From: Paenibacillus phytorum
GTDB taxonomy: Bacteria > Bacillota > Bacilli > Paenibacillales > NBRC-103111
NCBI RefSeq assembly: GCF_013141715.1
Contig: NZ_WHOA01000009.1
Location: 46,812 to 110,811, forward strand
Direction of reading: 5' to 3'
DNA length: 64,000 nucleotides
The translations under genes were made by a program, and so were the position numbers. This document shows positions 7,264-15,988 of this stretch, piece by piece (the first letter of the stretch is position 1; every line of letters starts with the position of its first letter). The notes below the pieces were generated by a model. That model was not told the origin of the DNA, made no database searches, and saw only the letters and a program-made list of their open reading frames with translations.

Positions 7264-8472
7264 TTAAAATTTAACCATGAGAGCTGTCACATACATAATA
7301 AGAATTCCTGCTGTTAACCCTCCAAAATTCATCCAAGAAACAGGAGAAAGACCTCTTTTCTCGGATTCTTTAAGAATCATTTTGGAAATGACATAAATAA
7401 CTTGTAGAATGGCACCAGCGCCAATACCGAAGAATAGCGCGGCTAATGTATCATTAAAAATAAATCCGCCTGCCCAAGTTCCAATAATGGCAGGTCCACC
7501 GGCGATCAATGCTAAGGTGACAAACGTCTTCCAGTTCGGACGATCTTTAAGCAGTGGGGCCGCTATTCCGACACCCTCCGTGATATTGTGAAGGGTAAAA
7601 CCGATGATTAAGAAAGTTCCCAAAGCAGCTTCTCCAACCGCAAAAGCGGATCCAATGGCAAGCCCTTCGCCAAAATTATGAAGACCAATACCTGTGGCAA
7701 TTTTGTTAGATACCCTTCTTCCATCTAAAGAGCTGCTGTTTAGCTTGCGATCATTAGACTGATCCACCGCTATTAAGAAGAGACAACTGAGCAGGGCACC
7801 AAACCAAACGAGTCCGGTACCTTGAAATACACCTGGAGCTTCTGAAGCCATTTCAAATCCTTCTTGAAAGGTATCGATCACCAGAAAGAACAAAAGCCCT
7901 ATCGTCAATGCGAGAATAGCATGCATCCCTCTAACTGAAAATCTACGTAAAAATGGATACCACATGAGTCCTAACCCAACAGGAACAACCCCTACGTAAA
8001 ATCCTATTAATGCATATTGCCAAAATAGTTTACCATTTGGTTCAGGTGTTGCTGCTGCAGCTGCAACTTCACCAGTGAATATCAACCCATTCGAGGTGAT
8101 AAGTTTAACTTCATGCGGATCACCTTGTACCCAGGGGTAAGGGATTTTGACTGTTCCACGTTCAAATCTTTGTAAGGTATCACTTGGTGAGAATTCCGCA
8201 TTCCAAAAGGCTCCATCTACAACGACTTGGGCGATCGTAATTTCCTCCGGTCCTGAATTAAGTACCTTAAGTTGGATTCCTTCATCATTGAGCGTTATTT
8301 TCTCCACATTCAGAACTTCAATAGGAGCAGCCGGCTCATTTTCGATTCCTGTTCCCACTTTTGCAATGGTAGTAATAATCGCAATTAACAAAATTAGGGG
8401 GAGAATTCCCCATAGTATAGCTTTAAATTTGTTAGTTGAAACCTTGTTTTCACTTTGAATATTATTACTCAT
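7264..8472 (-). CDS. ZIP-family metal transporter with an extracytoplasmic N-terminal domain
   Basis: Membrane protein of 402 aa. One N-terminal helix (about residues 18-40) is followed by a roughly 100-residue soluble segment of beta character (VLNVEKITLNDEGIQLKV onward). A ZIP-type helical bundle then starts near residue 150. Two metal-site signatures are clear: HNFGEGLAIG (about 265) and HNITEGVGIA (about 296). ZIP proteins move divalent metals such as Zn, Fe or Mn into the cytoplasm. The gene lies 21 bp downstream of the multicopper oxidase and 24 bp upstream of tatA, suggesting joint work in metal oxidation and uptake or homeostasis. The extra domain is unusual for the family; its role is unknown. 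Confidence 0.85.
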   Translation of the reverse strand: MSNNIQSENKVSTNKFKAILWGILPLILLIAIITTIAKVGTGIENEPAAPIEVLNVEKITLNDEGIQLKVLNSGPEEITIAQVVVDGAFWNAEFSPSDTLQRFERGTVKIPYPWVQGDPHEVKLITSNGLIFTGEVAAAAATPEPNGKLFWQYALIGFYVGVVPVGLGLMWYPFLRRFSVRGMHAILALTIGLLFFLVIDTFQEGFEMASEAPGVFQGTGLVWFGALLSCLFLIAVDQSNDRKLNSSSLDGRRVSNKIATGIGLHNFGEGLAIGSAFAVGEAALGTFLIIGFTLHNITEGVGIAAPLLKDRPNWKTFVTLALIAGGPAIIGTWAGGFIFNDTLAALFFGIGAGAILQVIYVISKMILKESEKRGLSPVSWMNFGGLTAGILIMYVTALMVKF

Positions 8473-8493
8473 CGTACGCTCACTCCTCCTTTC

Positions 8494-9528
8494 TTATTCA
8501 GCTATGAAGAAGCCCATCCAACCGAGCTCAGCAAATTCACTTTGATGCGCATGAAACATGTATCGCCCAGGTGCTGGGAATACAATTTCTAATATGCCTC
8601 GCTCTCCCTGGCATTGCATAATGGTATCTGTAAAATTAGGACGTGCTTCAGGATCCGCGCCCGTTGCATAATAGTTAAAAAAGTTCGCATGAAGGTGAAA
8701 AGAATTAATGGGATCAAATTCAGTAAGATTGCTGAGATAAATACGTACGAGTTCCCCAACCTTCACCTTAATTGGTTCCTGTTGATAGGCAAAGGCGTAC
8801 CCATTCACCGTGTAGACTTCATTTTCGCCATCTAGGTCAAGATCATAGCCATTCATAAGCATATTGAGTTCTTTTGCAGCAGCTCTTGGCTTTTTCGGAT
8901 CAATGATGAAGTTACCATAAAGTCCTTTATGAATATGTCTGGCGAGAGGAGCAACATGACAATGGTAAACATGCATACCAGCAGGCTTTGCTTCAAACTC
9001 ATATGTGAATGAACCACCTGCATTAACTGCTTCCAGTCCATCCATGTTGGTAGGATGCATACCATGAAAATGAATCGAATGAGGATGGCTCGTTGCATTG
9101 GTAAACTTCACGCGAAGGACGTCCCCTTCTGTACAACGAATAGTGGGTCCTGGTATCGTGCCGTTGAATGTCCATCCGGGAAACCTGATCCCTTTCGCGA
9201 TCTCAACATTATTTTCATATGATGAAATTTCGTATTCACGTAACGTTCTTCCATCAGGAAGCTTACTTACCTTTCCATAATCAAATGCTGTGAGTGCTTT
9301 CTGTGCTGCTTTAAAACCTTCAGTCACTTCTGTACTCGGCACATAACCATGCTTCATACCTTCATGCAACTGCTCTTTCATAGCATTATGAACGCTATGC
9401 TTATCCGCAGCTAATGTTGTTTTACCAAATGGATTCAGTAACGCACTGCCAATGACAGCAAAAGCCCCAGCGGTTCCCATTTTCAAAAGATTACGTCTTG
9501 ATACCTTATCAACCGATTTACGGAACAT
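8494..9528 (-). CDS. Tat-exported two-domain multicopper oxidase
   Basis: 344-aa cupredoxin-type oxidase. The start at 9528 has GGAGG 8 nt upstream; the ATG six bases earlier has only 2 nt spacing. The signal peptide carries SRRNLLKMG, a twin-arginine motif. Domain 1 shows HSIHFHGMHP and YHCHVAP; domain 2 shows FHLHANFF and FHAHQSEFAELGWMG. The only type-1 cysteine is therefore in domain 1, the layout called type C two-domain oxidase. The residue at the usual axial Met position is Leu (HKGLYG), as in high-potential laccases. Substrate (metal ion, organic or nitrite-like) is undetermined. It heads the operon with ZIP and tatA. Confidence 0.88.
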   Translation of the reverse strand: MFRKSVDKVSRRNLLKMGTAGAFAVIGSALLNPFGKTTLAADKHSVHNAMKEQLHEGMKHGYVPSTEVTEGFKAAQKALTAFDYGKVSKLPDGRTLREYEISSYENNVEIAKGIRFPGWTFNGTIPGPTIRCTEGDVLRVKFTNATSHPHSIHFHGMHPTNMDGLEAVNAGGSFTYEFEAKPAGMHVYHCHVAPLARHIHKGLYGNFIIDPKKPRAAAKELNMLMNGYDLDLDGENEVYTVNGYAFAYQQEPIKVKVGELVRIYLSNLTEFDPINSFHLHANFFNYYATGADPEARPNFTDTIMQCQGERGILEIVFPAPGRYMFHAHQSEFAELGWMGFFIAE

Positions 9529-9741
9529 CGTCATGGCCTCCTATTTAATATTGCTTGTTTACAATTATTTTGTGTTAGGGAAACATTTTAGTCAAAAAAA
9601 ATTTTATTTCCAATGGGACAAAGAGTTTACCAAGGGAAAAACCTTGACTTCACTATAAGCCTATATCCAGAGTTTGTAAACATATTTTTTCCTAAAAAAT
9701 TGCCATCATTTCTATCCATCTCATAAGAATGCTTAAGCGCA

Positions 9742-9783
9742 TAAAAAGCCCCTATTTTGTATGGTTACAAAACAGGGACTTTG
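9742..9783 (-). terminator. Terminator of the AraC-family gene
   Basis: Imperfect 16-bp minus-strand stem (AAGTCCCTGTTTTGTA with its partner) followed by TTTTTA, just after the stop codon at 9793. Confidence 0.8.
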
Positions 9784-9792
9784 CTCACAATC

Positions 9793-10626
9793 TTACTTCT
9801 GAAAGGTTCTCGGCGAGCTTCCGAACTTCTGTTTGAAGGCTCGTTCGAAGTGAGTTAACGTATTAAATCCGGAGGCATAGCAAATTTCTGTGACAGGTAT
9901 ATCCGATGCCATTAATAACGATTTAGCAAAGTTCAAACGCAGTCCCTGTAAATAAATTTGGAAAGGGATTCCTGTCATTTTACGAAATGCTTGACTGAAA
10001 TAATTAGGTGCCAATGCAGCCTGTTTGGCTGCTTCCTCTAATCGTAGCGGATCTCGAAAATGATGGTGAATATAGACAAGAGCTCTCTGAATCGAACGAT
10101 GCTGAGCTTCTAAATCCTTTTCATCGATACGTGGGTGCTTCTGACTATGGGCTCGAAAAAGGTTAAGAAGGATCCGCTCCAGCGCACCTTTCACCATCAT
10201 TCGCTGACCTGGCATCCAATTATAGGCCTCACTGCTAATCAGGCGAAATTCTGACTCTATCATGTCAAAGCTAACATCGATATCAACCATATATTCGGCA
10301 AATTGTTGAAACATCAGCTCTCTTATGTCTTCCCCAAGAAATTCTCCCGAGAAAACAAGGTTGTAAATATCCATAGGTTCATCGGGAAATGAATATATCT
10401 CATGAAAATCTGCTGGTGTTAGTAGAAAGAGACTTCCTCTCGTAAGCTGATGCTCAGTTCCATTAACGATGTTCACTCCTCTACCACGGAGAACAAAGCA
10501 AAGCTCATAAAATTCATGCCAATGCAAGGAGTGGTGTTCGTTTTTGATGTGTTGATAGTAAATTTGAAAAGAGGAGGAGGGATCAATAAATTGAGCATTC
10601 GTTAACCTAATCGGTTGTTTCTTCAT
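9793..10626 (-). CDS. AraC-family transcriptional regulator with cupin sensor domain
   Basis: 277-aa regulator. The start is the ATG at 10626 (MKKQPIRLTN), preceded by GGAGGG at proper spacing; the longer frame lacks this. The N-terminal half is an AraC-type cupin with HWHEFYELCFVLRGRG. The C-terminal half has two helix-turn-helix units (LEEAAKQAALAPNYFSQAF and the ITEICYASGF-like second unit, ending FGSSPRTF). It lies 77 bp downstream of the PhyH dioxygenase gene on the same strand and probably regulates it or its pathway; effector unknown. Confidence 0.85.
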   Translation of the reverse strand: MKKQPIRLTNAQFIDPSSSFQIYYQHIKNEHHSLHWHEFYELCFVLRGRGVNIVNGTEHQLTRGSLFLLTPADFHEIYSFPDEPMDIYNLVFSGEFLGEDIRELMFQQFAEYMVDIDVSFDMIESEFRLISSEAYNWMPGQRMMVKGALERILLNLFRAHSQKHPRIDEKDLEAQHRSIQRALVYIHHHFRDPLRLEEAAKQAALAPNYFSQAFRKMTGIPFQIYLQGLRLNFAKSLLMASDIPVTEICYASGFNTLTHFERAFKQKFGSSPRTFQK

Positions 10627-10703
10627 ATCTGCCCTCCGCCTCCATTTTTCCATTTATTATAGCACAACGAGATGCACCTTAAATCAGCTATTGCAGCTGT
10701 CTT

Positions 10704-11435
10704 TTATACGTTAGCGTACGTATTTCCTGCTAGATCTTGACCGCGTGCCAACCATACTTTAAAGTTTTTGTTTTTCTCTGGATACACTTGCGTTTCAGTT
10801 GAGAAATAACGCATGGTATATCCACAACGACGGTTTTCGCTTTTGTTCGGATCAGCACCGTGAATAATGCGCGAGTCATGCAGCGAGCATTGACCTCTCT
10901 GTAATTCGAAATGAACAGCTGTTGATGTATCCATGTTTTTAATTTGCGTATTAAACAGATTCTGGGACCCATCTACACTTTCATACTCAGAGAAACCGTT
11001 GTTATGTGTACCGGGAATAACTTGCATGCAGCCATTTTCCTTCGAACTATTATCGATGGCCAGCCAAACCGTAATGATTTTATCAAATGAACTAACCCGG
11101 CCATTCCAATAAGCCGAATCCTCATGCCATGGCGTTGCCCTGCCAATAAAGGGGTCTTTGCAAATAAAATGGCTTGACCATAGACCGATGTTCGGTCCGA
11201 TAATAGGCTCCACGAGATCCAGAACTTCATCAGACAGGAGGAATTTGAGCAGGCGTTCTTCACGGAAATGAGGTGTGTCCAGCTCGTCGGACAGTTTACT
11301 TCCTTTTTGCTTCAGTTGATCTTCAAATATATCCGTCAATTCAGCTAACTTCTCTGGTGAAAACAGCTGTTTTTCATAAAGTAAGTACCCGTTCTTCTTA
11401 TAAAATTCGACTTCTTCATTTGTTAATTTACTCAA
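10704..11435 (-). CDS. Phytanoyl-CoA dioxygenase (PhyH) family protein
   Basis: Fe(II)/2-oxoglutarate-dependent oxygenase, 243 aa, starting at a TTG with AGGAGGG upstream. The metal-binding HxD lies in PWHEDSAYW and the distal His in SLHDSRIIHGADP, followed by an Arg-rich segment (ENRRCGYTMRYF) expected to hold the 2-oxoglutarate carboxylate. Substrates of bacterial PhyH members are varied (natural products, lipids, osmolytes) and cannot be read from the sequence. It is paired with the downstream AraC regulator. Confidence 0.85.
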   Translation of the reverse strand: MSKLTNEEVEFYKKNGYLLYEKQLFSPEKLAELTDIFEDQLKQKGSKLSDELDTPHFREERLLKFLLSDEVLDLVEPIIGPNIGLWSSHFICKDPFIGRATPWHEDSAYWNGRVSSFDKIITVWLAIDNSSKENGCMQVIPGTHNNGFSEYESVDGSQNLFNTQIKNMDTSTAVHFELQRGQCSLHDSRIIHGADPNKSENRRCGYTMRYFSTETQVYPEKNKNFKVWLARGQDLAGNTYANV

Positions 11436-11575
11436 CCAAAGCCCTCCTAAATGTGTGTTCTTATCGACAAGTTAACTATAACGCACATGTAGGATAGCAG
11501 GCTTATCGTTTACTCAGAAAAAGTTAGCGTATCTTAAGGTAATGCAAGAAAAACCGGAGCTTCTAATCGATCACA

Positions 11576-11608
11576 AGAAAAAAAGCCACTCTTGGAAGAG
11601 TGACTTTG
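11576..11608 (-). terminator. Terminator of the NHL-repeat gene
   Basis: Minus-strand stem AGTCACTCTT/AAGAGTGGCT (one G-U pair) with a 2-nt loop and a run of seven T, about 40 bp after the stop. Confidence 0.85.
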
Positions 11609-11648
11609 TATCCTAAATGATAAGTAACAAGATAATGATAACCATCAA

Positions 11649-12587
11649 TTACCTGCGAGCGAGCTTGGTCAAGCGTCCATCCGAAATCCACTCGGCCACG
11701 TACACATCCCCACGCGAATCAACACAGATACCATGCGGAGAACTGAATTTGTTTGCGCGATAGTAAGCTTTATCTAGATTAGGCCATCCCTCTTGCGATT
11801 TAGCTTGACGATCCTCACCCAAGTGCGCAATTAATCTATCATGTTTATCGAACACCGTTACACGGCTGAATAAGTCTGGAAAATACATTTCATCCTTGTA
11901 GAAATAGAAGCTGCATGGCATATCCATATCATGGTCAAAAGCGCGTTTGAATTGCCCATCGAGTGTAAACACTTGGATCCGATGATTGCCTCGATCCGCA
12001 ACATAAAGTTCCGGTTCTCCGCGTCTCAAATCAACGGAAATGCCATGTGGACAAGCGAATTGCCCAACTTCTGAGCCCTTCCCTCCCCATGAGCGAATAT
12101 AGTCACCAAGTGCATTATATTGATGTACCCAGCTTTGACCATAACCATCTGAAATATAAATATCGCCATTCGGCGCCACAGCTACATCTGTAGGCACAAA
12201 TTTGCGTTCAGCATCATAAATCTCAGGAAGATCAGGCGTGCCGATCGTTAACAGATGTTCGCCGGTTAATGTTGTTTTAACCATAATTCCTTTGTCCGTG
12301 TCGGTCACATAAAGGAATTCGCCACCTGCTTCTTTGTGCAGATAAAAACCGTGCGCACCTCCTTCGAATTCTTCGCCCCATGCATTCAAATATTGCCCGT
12401 TACGGTCAAATACCACAACGGAGGGCTTTCCGGTATGGAACAAATAAAAATGACCCGCTTCATCAACTTCAATTCCATGTGTGTAACCTAGTGTGACATT
12501 TCCGGGCACTTTGGCCCAATTGGGAATAACTTCATAGTTATGTGACGTATTACCTGCTTGAAGGGCACTCAGAGATAGCGCTTCCAA
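11649..12587 (-). CDS. NHL-repeat six-bladed beta-propeller protein
   Basis: About 312-aa soluble protein built of NHL-type blades. Recurrent motifs include THGIEVDEAGHFYLFH, PTDVAVAPNGDIYISDGYG, PHGISVDLRRG with YVADRGNHRIQVF, and PHGICVDSRGDVYVAEW. It has no signal peptide. I favour the TTG at 12587, which has AGGAT at workable spacing; a GTG nine bases upstream is possible. Such proteins resemble the lyase domain of peptide-amidating enzymes or sugar-lactone lactonases, but no catalytic residues could be assigned, so function stays open. Confidence 0.8.
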   Translation of the reverse strand: MEALSLSALQAGNTSHNYEVIPNWAKVPGNVTLGYTHGIEVDEAGHFYLFHTGKPSVVVFDRNGQYLNAWGEEFEGGAHGFYLHKEAGGEFLYVTDTDKGIMVKTTLTGEHLLTIGTPDLPEIYDAERKFVPTDVAVAPNGDIYISDGYGQSWVHQYNALGDYIRSWGGKGSEVGQFACPHGISVDLRRGEPELYVADRGNHRIQVFTLDGQFKRAFDHDMDMPCSFYFYKDEMYFPDLFSRVTVFDKHDRLIAHLGEDRQAKSQEGWPNLDKAYYRANKFSSPHGICVDSRGDVYVAEWISDGRLTKLARR

Positions 12588-12838
12588 TATATCCACATCC
12601 TTTTCTACTTATTTCCTTTCATAATAACACTTAATTATTGCTATGTACTAGTTCAAATGTTGAAAGCCAGTTACATTCAGGAGTGGATGCATCCATGTCA
12701 ATCTGGGCAACCTATTGAGTGCCTTTTCAGCAGAGGAGCGATTCAAACTTAGGATCAACGTTTACATAGTGGTAGGCACTTAAAACAATAAGCGATGGTC
12801 TTAATCCATACATGAACACACCAAAGGAGGAACTATCC

Positions 12839-13783
12839 ATGCCAAACAAAATTCATCTTGAAGCCGCAGCACTGAAATTCGCAGAAGATACTGCAAAACC
12901 GCCATTTCTCTTCGATCTAGGTCCTGTAAAAGGGCGCGAGACTGTTGACAAGGTGCAATCCGAGCCTGTCCATAAAGAAGCTGTCGACATGCAAGATCTT
13001 ACAATCTCAGGTGGCCCGAGTGGTGAAGTATCCGTGAGAATTCTGCGACCAAAGAAATCACCTCCGACACTCCCTGTTATCCTGTATATTCACGGTGCTG
13101 GATGGGTTTTCGGAAATGCACATACGCATGATCGCTTAGTCCGCGAACTTGCAGTTGGTGCTCAGGCAGCCGTCGTATTCCCCAACTATAGCCTTTCGCC
13201 TGAGGCCAAGTATCCAACAGCACTCGAGGAGATCTACGCCGTCCTCCAATGGATAGCCAGCCATGCAAAGGAGTACGGCTTCGATGCAGAGCGTCTCACT
13301 ATTGCAGGCGATAGTGTTGGCGGCAATATGGCCGCAGCTATTACGTTGGTCGCCAAGGAACGCAAGGGCCCGACCATCCATAAGCAGCTGCTGTTCTACC
13401 CTGTAACCGATGCATCCTTCGATATGGATTCCTATGAGCAGTTCGCTACGGGATACTTCCTACGTCGTGATGCGATGCAGTGGTTCTGGGATCAGTACAC
13501 GTCCGATCCCCGCGAACGAGCGGAGGTGACGGCATCTCCGCTGCGAGCTACGCTCGAGCAGCTCAGCTGCCTCCCGCCCGCGCTGATCATCACGGGCGAG
13601 GCCGACGTGCTGCGCGATGAGGGCGAAGCCTACGCGAACAAGCTTCGCGAAGCCGGCGTGCCCGTCACGTCCGTGCGCTTCCAAGGCATCATCCACGACT
13701 TCGTGATGCTGAATGCCTTGGCCGACACGGCTGCCGCGCGCGGTGCCATGATGCTCGCCAAAGCTTGGCTGCGAGAATCATAA
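12839..13783 (+). CDS. Alpha/beta hydrolase (HSL-family esterase/lipase)
   Basis: 314-aa esterase of the hormone-sensitive-lipase (family IV) type. The oxyanion-hole motif is HGAGWVFG, the nucleophile elbow GDSVGG, and the acid/base pair is expected at DVLRDEGEAYA and IHDF near the C-terminus. The ATG at 12839 has GGAGG at 8 nt spacing. The last 300 bases are distinctly more GC-rich than the rest of the gene and its neighbours. It is one of few plus-strand genes in the middle of the window and stands alone with its own terminator. Confidence 0.88.
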   Translation: MPNKIHLEAAALKFAEDTAKPPFLFDLGPVKGRETVDKVQSEPVHKEAVDMQDLTISGGPSGEVSVRILRPKKSPPTLPVILYIHGAGWVFGNAHTHDRLVRELAVGAQAAVVFPNYSLSPEAKYPTALEEIYAVLQWIASHAKEYGFDAERLTIAGDSVGGNMAAAITLVAKERKGPTIHKQLLFYPVTDASFDMDSYEQFATGYFLRRDAMQWFWDQYTSDPRERAEVTASPLRATLEQLSCLPPALIITGEADVLRDEGEAYANKLREAGVPVTSVRFQGIIHDFVMLNALADTAAARGAMMLAKAWLRES

Positions 13784-13814
13784 CTATAGCCTGCGGTGCA
13801 AGCAGGCCAACGCG

Positions 13815-13864
13815 AAGAAACAGAGGCACAATCCACCTGTGGATGTGTCTCTGTTTCTTTTTCA
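13815..13864 (+). terminator. Terminator of the esterase gene
   Basis: Long near-perfect hairpin; the left arm AAGAAACAGAGGCACA pairs with TGTGTCTCTGTTTCTT, with an inner TCCAC/GTGGA stem, and is followed by a T-run. Confidence 0.88.
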
Positions 13865-13939
13865 TAGAGGAGTATCGTTTTGCATAGATCCTCGAAACCA
13901 TTTTTCCTCATATATATTGGTATAATTAATGTTCTACAT

Positions 13940-14088
13940 CCCCCATTTGTTGGTACATGCATTGTTTTTGCTCCACCATATGTTGGTAAAAGCAATATTT
14001 ACTACCACATATGTTGGTACAAGCTATGTTTTACTCCTACACATGTTGCTACAAGCAATGTTTTACTCCCTCACATGGGTTCGCAAAG
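13940..14088 (+). repeat. Degenerate 31-34 bp tandem repeat array (about 5 units)
   Basis: Units share the core ATGTTGGTACAAGCAATG followed by TTTTACTCC. The TTGGTA/TTGCTA/TTCGCA core starts near 13950, 13983, 14014, 14046 and 14080, giving periods of 33, 31, 32 and 34. The array lies between two convergent genes. Short open frames across it just mirror the repeat. It grades into the inverted-repeat cluster to its right, with which it shares the CAAGC spacer. Confidence 0.75.
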
Positions 14089-14089
14089 C

Positions 14090-14276
14090 AATGTTGTATT
14101 CTGTACAACATTAAGCAAGCTAATTCACGATATCACTACGATTGTTGTAGAGAATACAACATTTTCTCCCAAAAGCAGCTCAAAAGCTTAAAATACGGTT
14201 AGATTGTTGCACAAAATACAACATCCAACAGCTTGGTGAGAAGAAATCACCGAAATTGTTGTACAGCGTACAACTT
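14090..14276. repeat. Cluster of four 20-22 bp inverted repeats (TTGTTGYA-N4/5-TRCAACA)
   Basis: Four palindromes at about 14090-14110, 14142-14161, 14203-14224 and 14255-14276. Typical arms are TTGTTGTA and TACAACA around a 4-5 nt spacer. They are spaced 50-60 bp apart and fill the convergent intergenic region before the chemoreceptor stop codon. The same element recurs near 46.6-46.8 kb. Confidence 0.8.
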
Positions 14277-14316
14277 TCATCCTATTCGCTGCGAAAAACA
14301 GACGCACAGGCTTCCC

Positions 14317-15786
14317 TTAATGCCGGACCTGCTCCATCCATTCCGTAGCTACATCAACCGCTTGTTTAAAGCACTCTCGCCCGCGGCTAATCAGCGCTTG
14401 CTTCGCTTTATCGTATTCTCCTTCCAGCATCCATGCTGCATTTTGATCCTTGATCATACTAAAAGCATCCCAAGCAGAGCGCAACGAGGAGAAGTATTTT
14501 CGATCACTCGCCTCTTTCAACTTACTTTCTAGCTCTTTCATACATGTTTGTAAAAGTACTTCTTGTGCCACTTTTTTCTGGTACCAATCGTTTATTTTTT
14601 CTGGATCCCTAGCTTCAATCAACGAAACCATGATCGCTCTCATGCCCGTCGCACATTCCATCCATACATCCAAATCTTTCTGCAAGACATGAGAGTGCTG
14701 GATTGAAGGCAATTTAAATTGTGAAACTACCGAGCGCAAGGAAAGGCTGCTCATTGTCGCTTCTTGAATACTTTCATTCATTCCCAAGATATTCTGAAGC
14801 TGAACATCAGCAGCAGCCAAAACTTCTTCGCTCCCAGCCGCTACTTGTTGAATCATTGCTGACGTTTGATTAATCGAGTTAGCTATAGACAATGTATTGC
14901 TGGTAACACCTTCTAAGCGACTATCTACTCCCTGCATGTCCCCCAAAAGTTGACCAAGAAATGACTCCATCACTTCATACTTACTAACCGCTCCTTGCAA
15001 AGTGTGCGCTCCTGTACCAACCGTGTCCTGCATCTGGTGAATCGAACCTCGCAATCCATCTGCACTAGAAGTAACCATTTGGATTAGTTCCTGTATGTTA
15101 ACCGTTTCCTGCTTTGTCTGAATGGCCATTTTCGATATCTCTTGAGCAACGACTGCAAATCCCTTTCCCTGTTCTCCTGCACGCGCCGCTTCAATATTCG
15201 CATTTAGCGCTAACAATTGAGTTTGTTTAGAGATATGTTCGATTAGAATGGTCATGTCTGCGATTTTCTCAAGTGCTTTATTCAATTCATCCATTTTTAC
15301 ATAGATTTGCGTACTATCCTTGGAGATTAACTGCATTTGTTCCATCGCAACACTCATTTCCACTCTACCGGAGCTCACTTCTCCCAAAAACTGAGTCGAT
15401 GATTGGACGATGGCACTGTTGCTATCTTTAACTCCCTCGAGAAAGGTGTGAATAGGATGGATTTGATCTGATATGAACTGGGCATGTTCCGAGGCATCCT
15501 GCATACCTTCAGCCATTTCCCGCATCGTAGTCGTTATTTCTTCTACCTGCACAGTAATCAGAGTTGACCTCGCGCTCGTATCCTCCATCTTATGATAGAG
15601 CCCACTGGACGATTTATCTACGATTCGGATGAGAGATTTCAAACTGCGAATTGTTTTTTTCAACGTACTGATTAATGATTTCTCACCAACAACTGGAGCA
15701 CAGCTCATACTGAAATCACCCGTAGCCATTTTTAATAAATCCCCATGAACCTTTTCATACGATGATGAATGAAATAGTTTGAACAA
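14317..15786 (-). CDS. Soluble methyl-accepting chemotaxis protein
   Basis: About 489-aa chemoreceptor without any convincing transmembrane helix. The signalling hairpin tip is recognisable ([20 protein letters not shown]). Long coiled-coil segments flank it. The C-terminal 120 residues ([15 protein letters not shown] onward) form an extra, apparently helical sensor or bundle domain. I favour the TTG at 15786, six bases after a GGGGGG ribosome-binding sequence. Being soluble with a C-terminal domain, it likely senses a cytoplasmic signal. It has its own strong promoter and a leader that contains a terminator. Confidence 0.85.
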   Translation of the reverse strand: MFKLFHSSSYEKVHGDLLKMATGDFSMSCAPVVGEKSLISTLKKTIRSLKSLIRIVDKSSSGLYHKMEDTSARSTLITVQVEEITTTMREMAEGMQDASEHAQFISDQIHPIHTFLEGVKDSNSAIVQSSTQFLGEVSSGRVEMSVAMEQMQLISKDSTQIYVKMDELNKALEKIADMTILIEHISKQTQLLALNANIEAARAGEQGKGFAVVAQEISKMAIQTKQETVNIQELIQMVTSSADGLRGSIHQMQDTVGTGAHTLQGAVSKYEVMESFLGQLLGDMQGVDSRLEGVTSNTLSIANSINQTSAMIQQVAAGSEEVLAAADVQLQNILGMNESIQEATMSSLSLRSVVSQFKLPSIQHSHVLQKDLDVWMECATGMRAIMVSLIEARDPEKINDWYQKKVAQEVLLQTCMKELESKLKEASDRKYFSSLRSAWDAFSMIKDQNAAWMLEGEYDKAKQALISRGRECFKQAVDVATEWMEQVRH

Positions 15787-15810
15787 AGTGATCCCCCCTT
15801 TTTTCACATA

Positions 15811-15852
15811 AAAAAGCCTATCCCATTACAGAAACTGTAACGGATAGGCTTC
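15811..15852 (-). terminator. Intrinsic terminator inside the chemoreceptor leader (possible attenuator)
   Basis: Minus-strand hairpin AAGCCTATCC...GGATAGGCTT with an inner TTACAG/CTGTAA stem and a T-run. It lies after the chemoreceptor promoter and about 25 nt before its start codon, so it can interrupt that gene's own transcript. Confidence 0.75.
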
Positions 15853-15921
15853 GTTGCCGACTAGAACAATAAAGAAAACAATGTTAGATTTTCTACATGA
15901 TCACATCTTTGTGATGGTTCG

Positions 15922-15950
15922 ATTATATAAAAAATGTTGTTTCGCGTCAA
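15922..15950 (-). promoter_or_regulatory. Sigma-A-type promoter of the chemoreceptor gene
   Basis: Minus strand: TTGACG (15950-15945), a 17-bp spacer and a perfect TATAAT (15927-15922). It predicts transcription from about 15915 and a leader of roughly 130 nt before the coding start. Confidence 0.8.
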
Positions 15951-15988
15951 TATATGTAACACTACTATTACATCTACTGAAATGCTAA

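Noticed and set aside
13940..14276. CRISPR-like array
   Set aside because: Repeats are degenerate and contiguous or palindromic. There are no unique spacers of even length between identical repeats, and no cas genes are near.
15852..15915. c-di-GMP-I (GEMM) riboswitch before the chemoreceptor
   Set aside because: The conserved core segments of that riboswitch are not present. Only a generic leader with terminator is supported.
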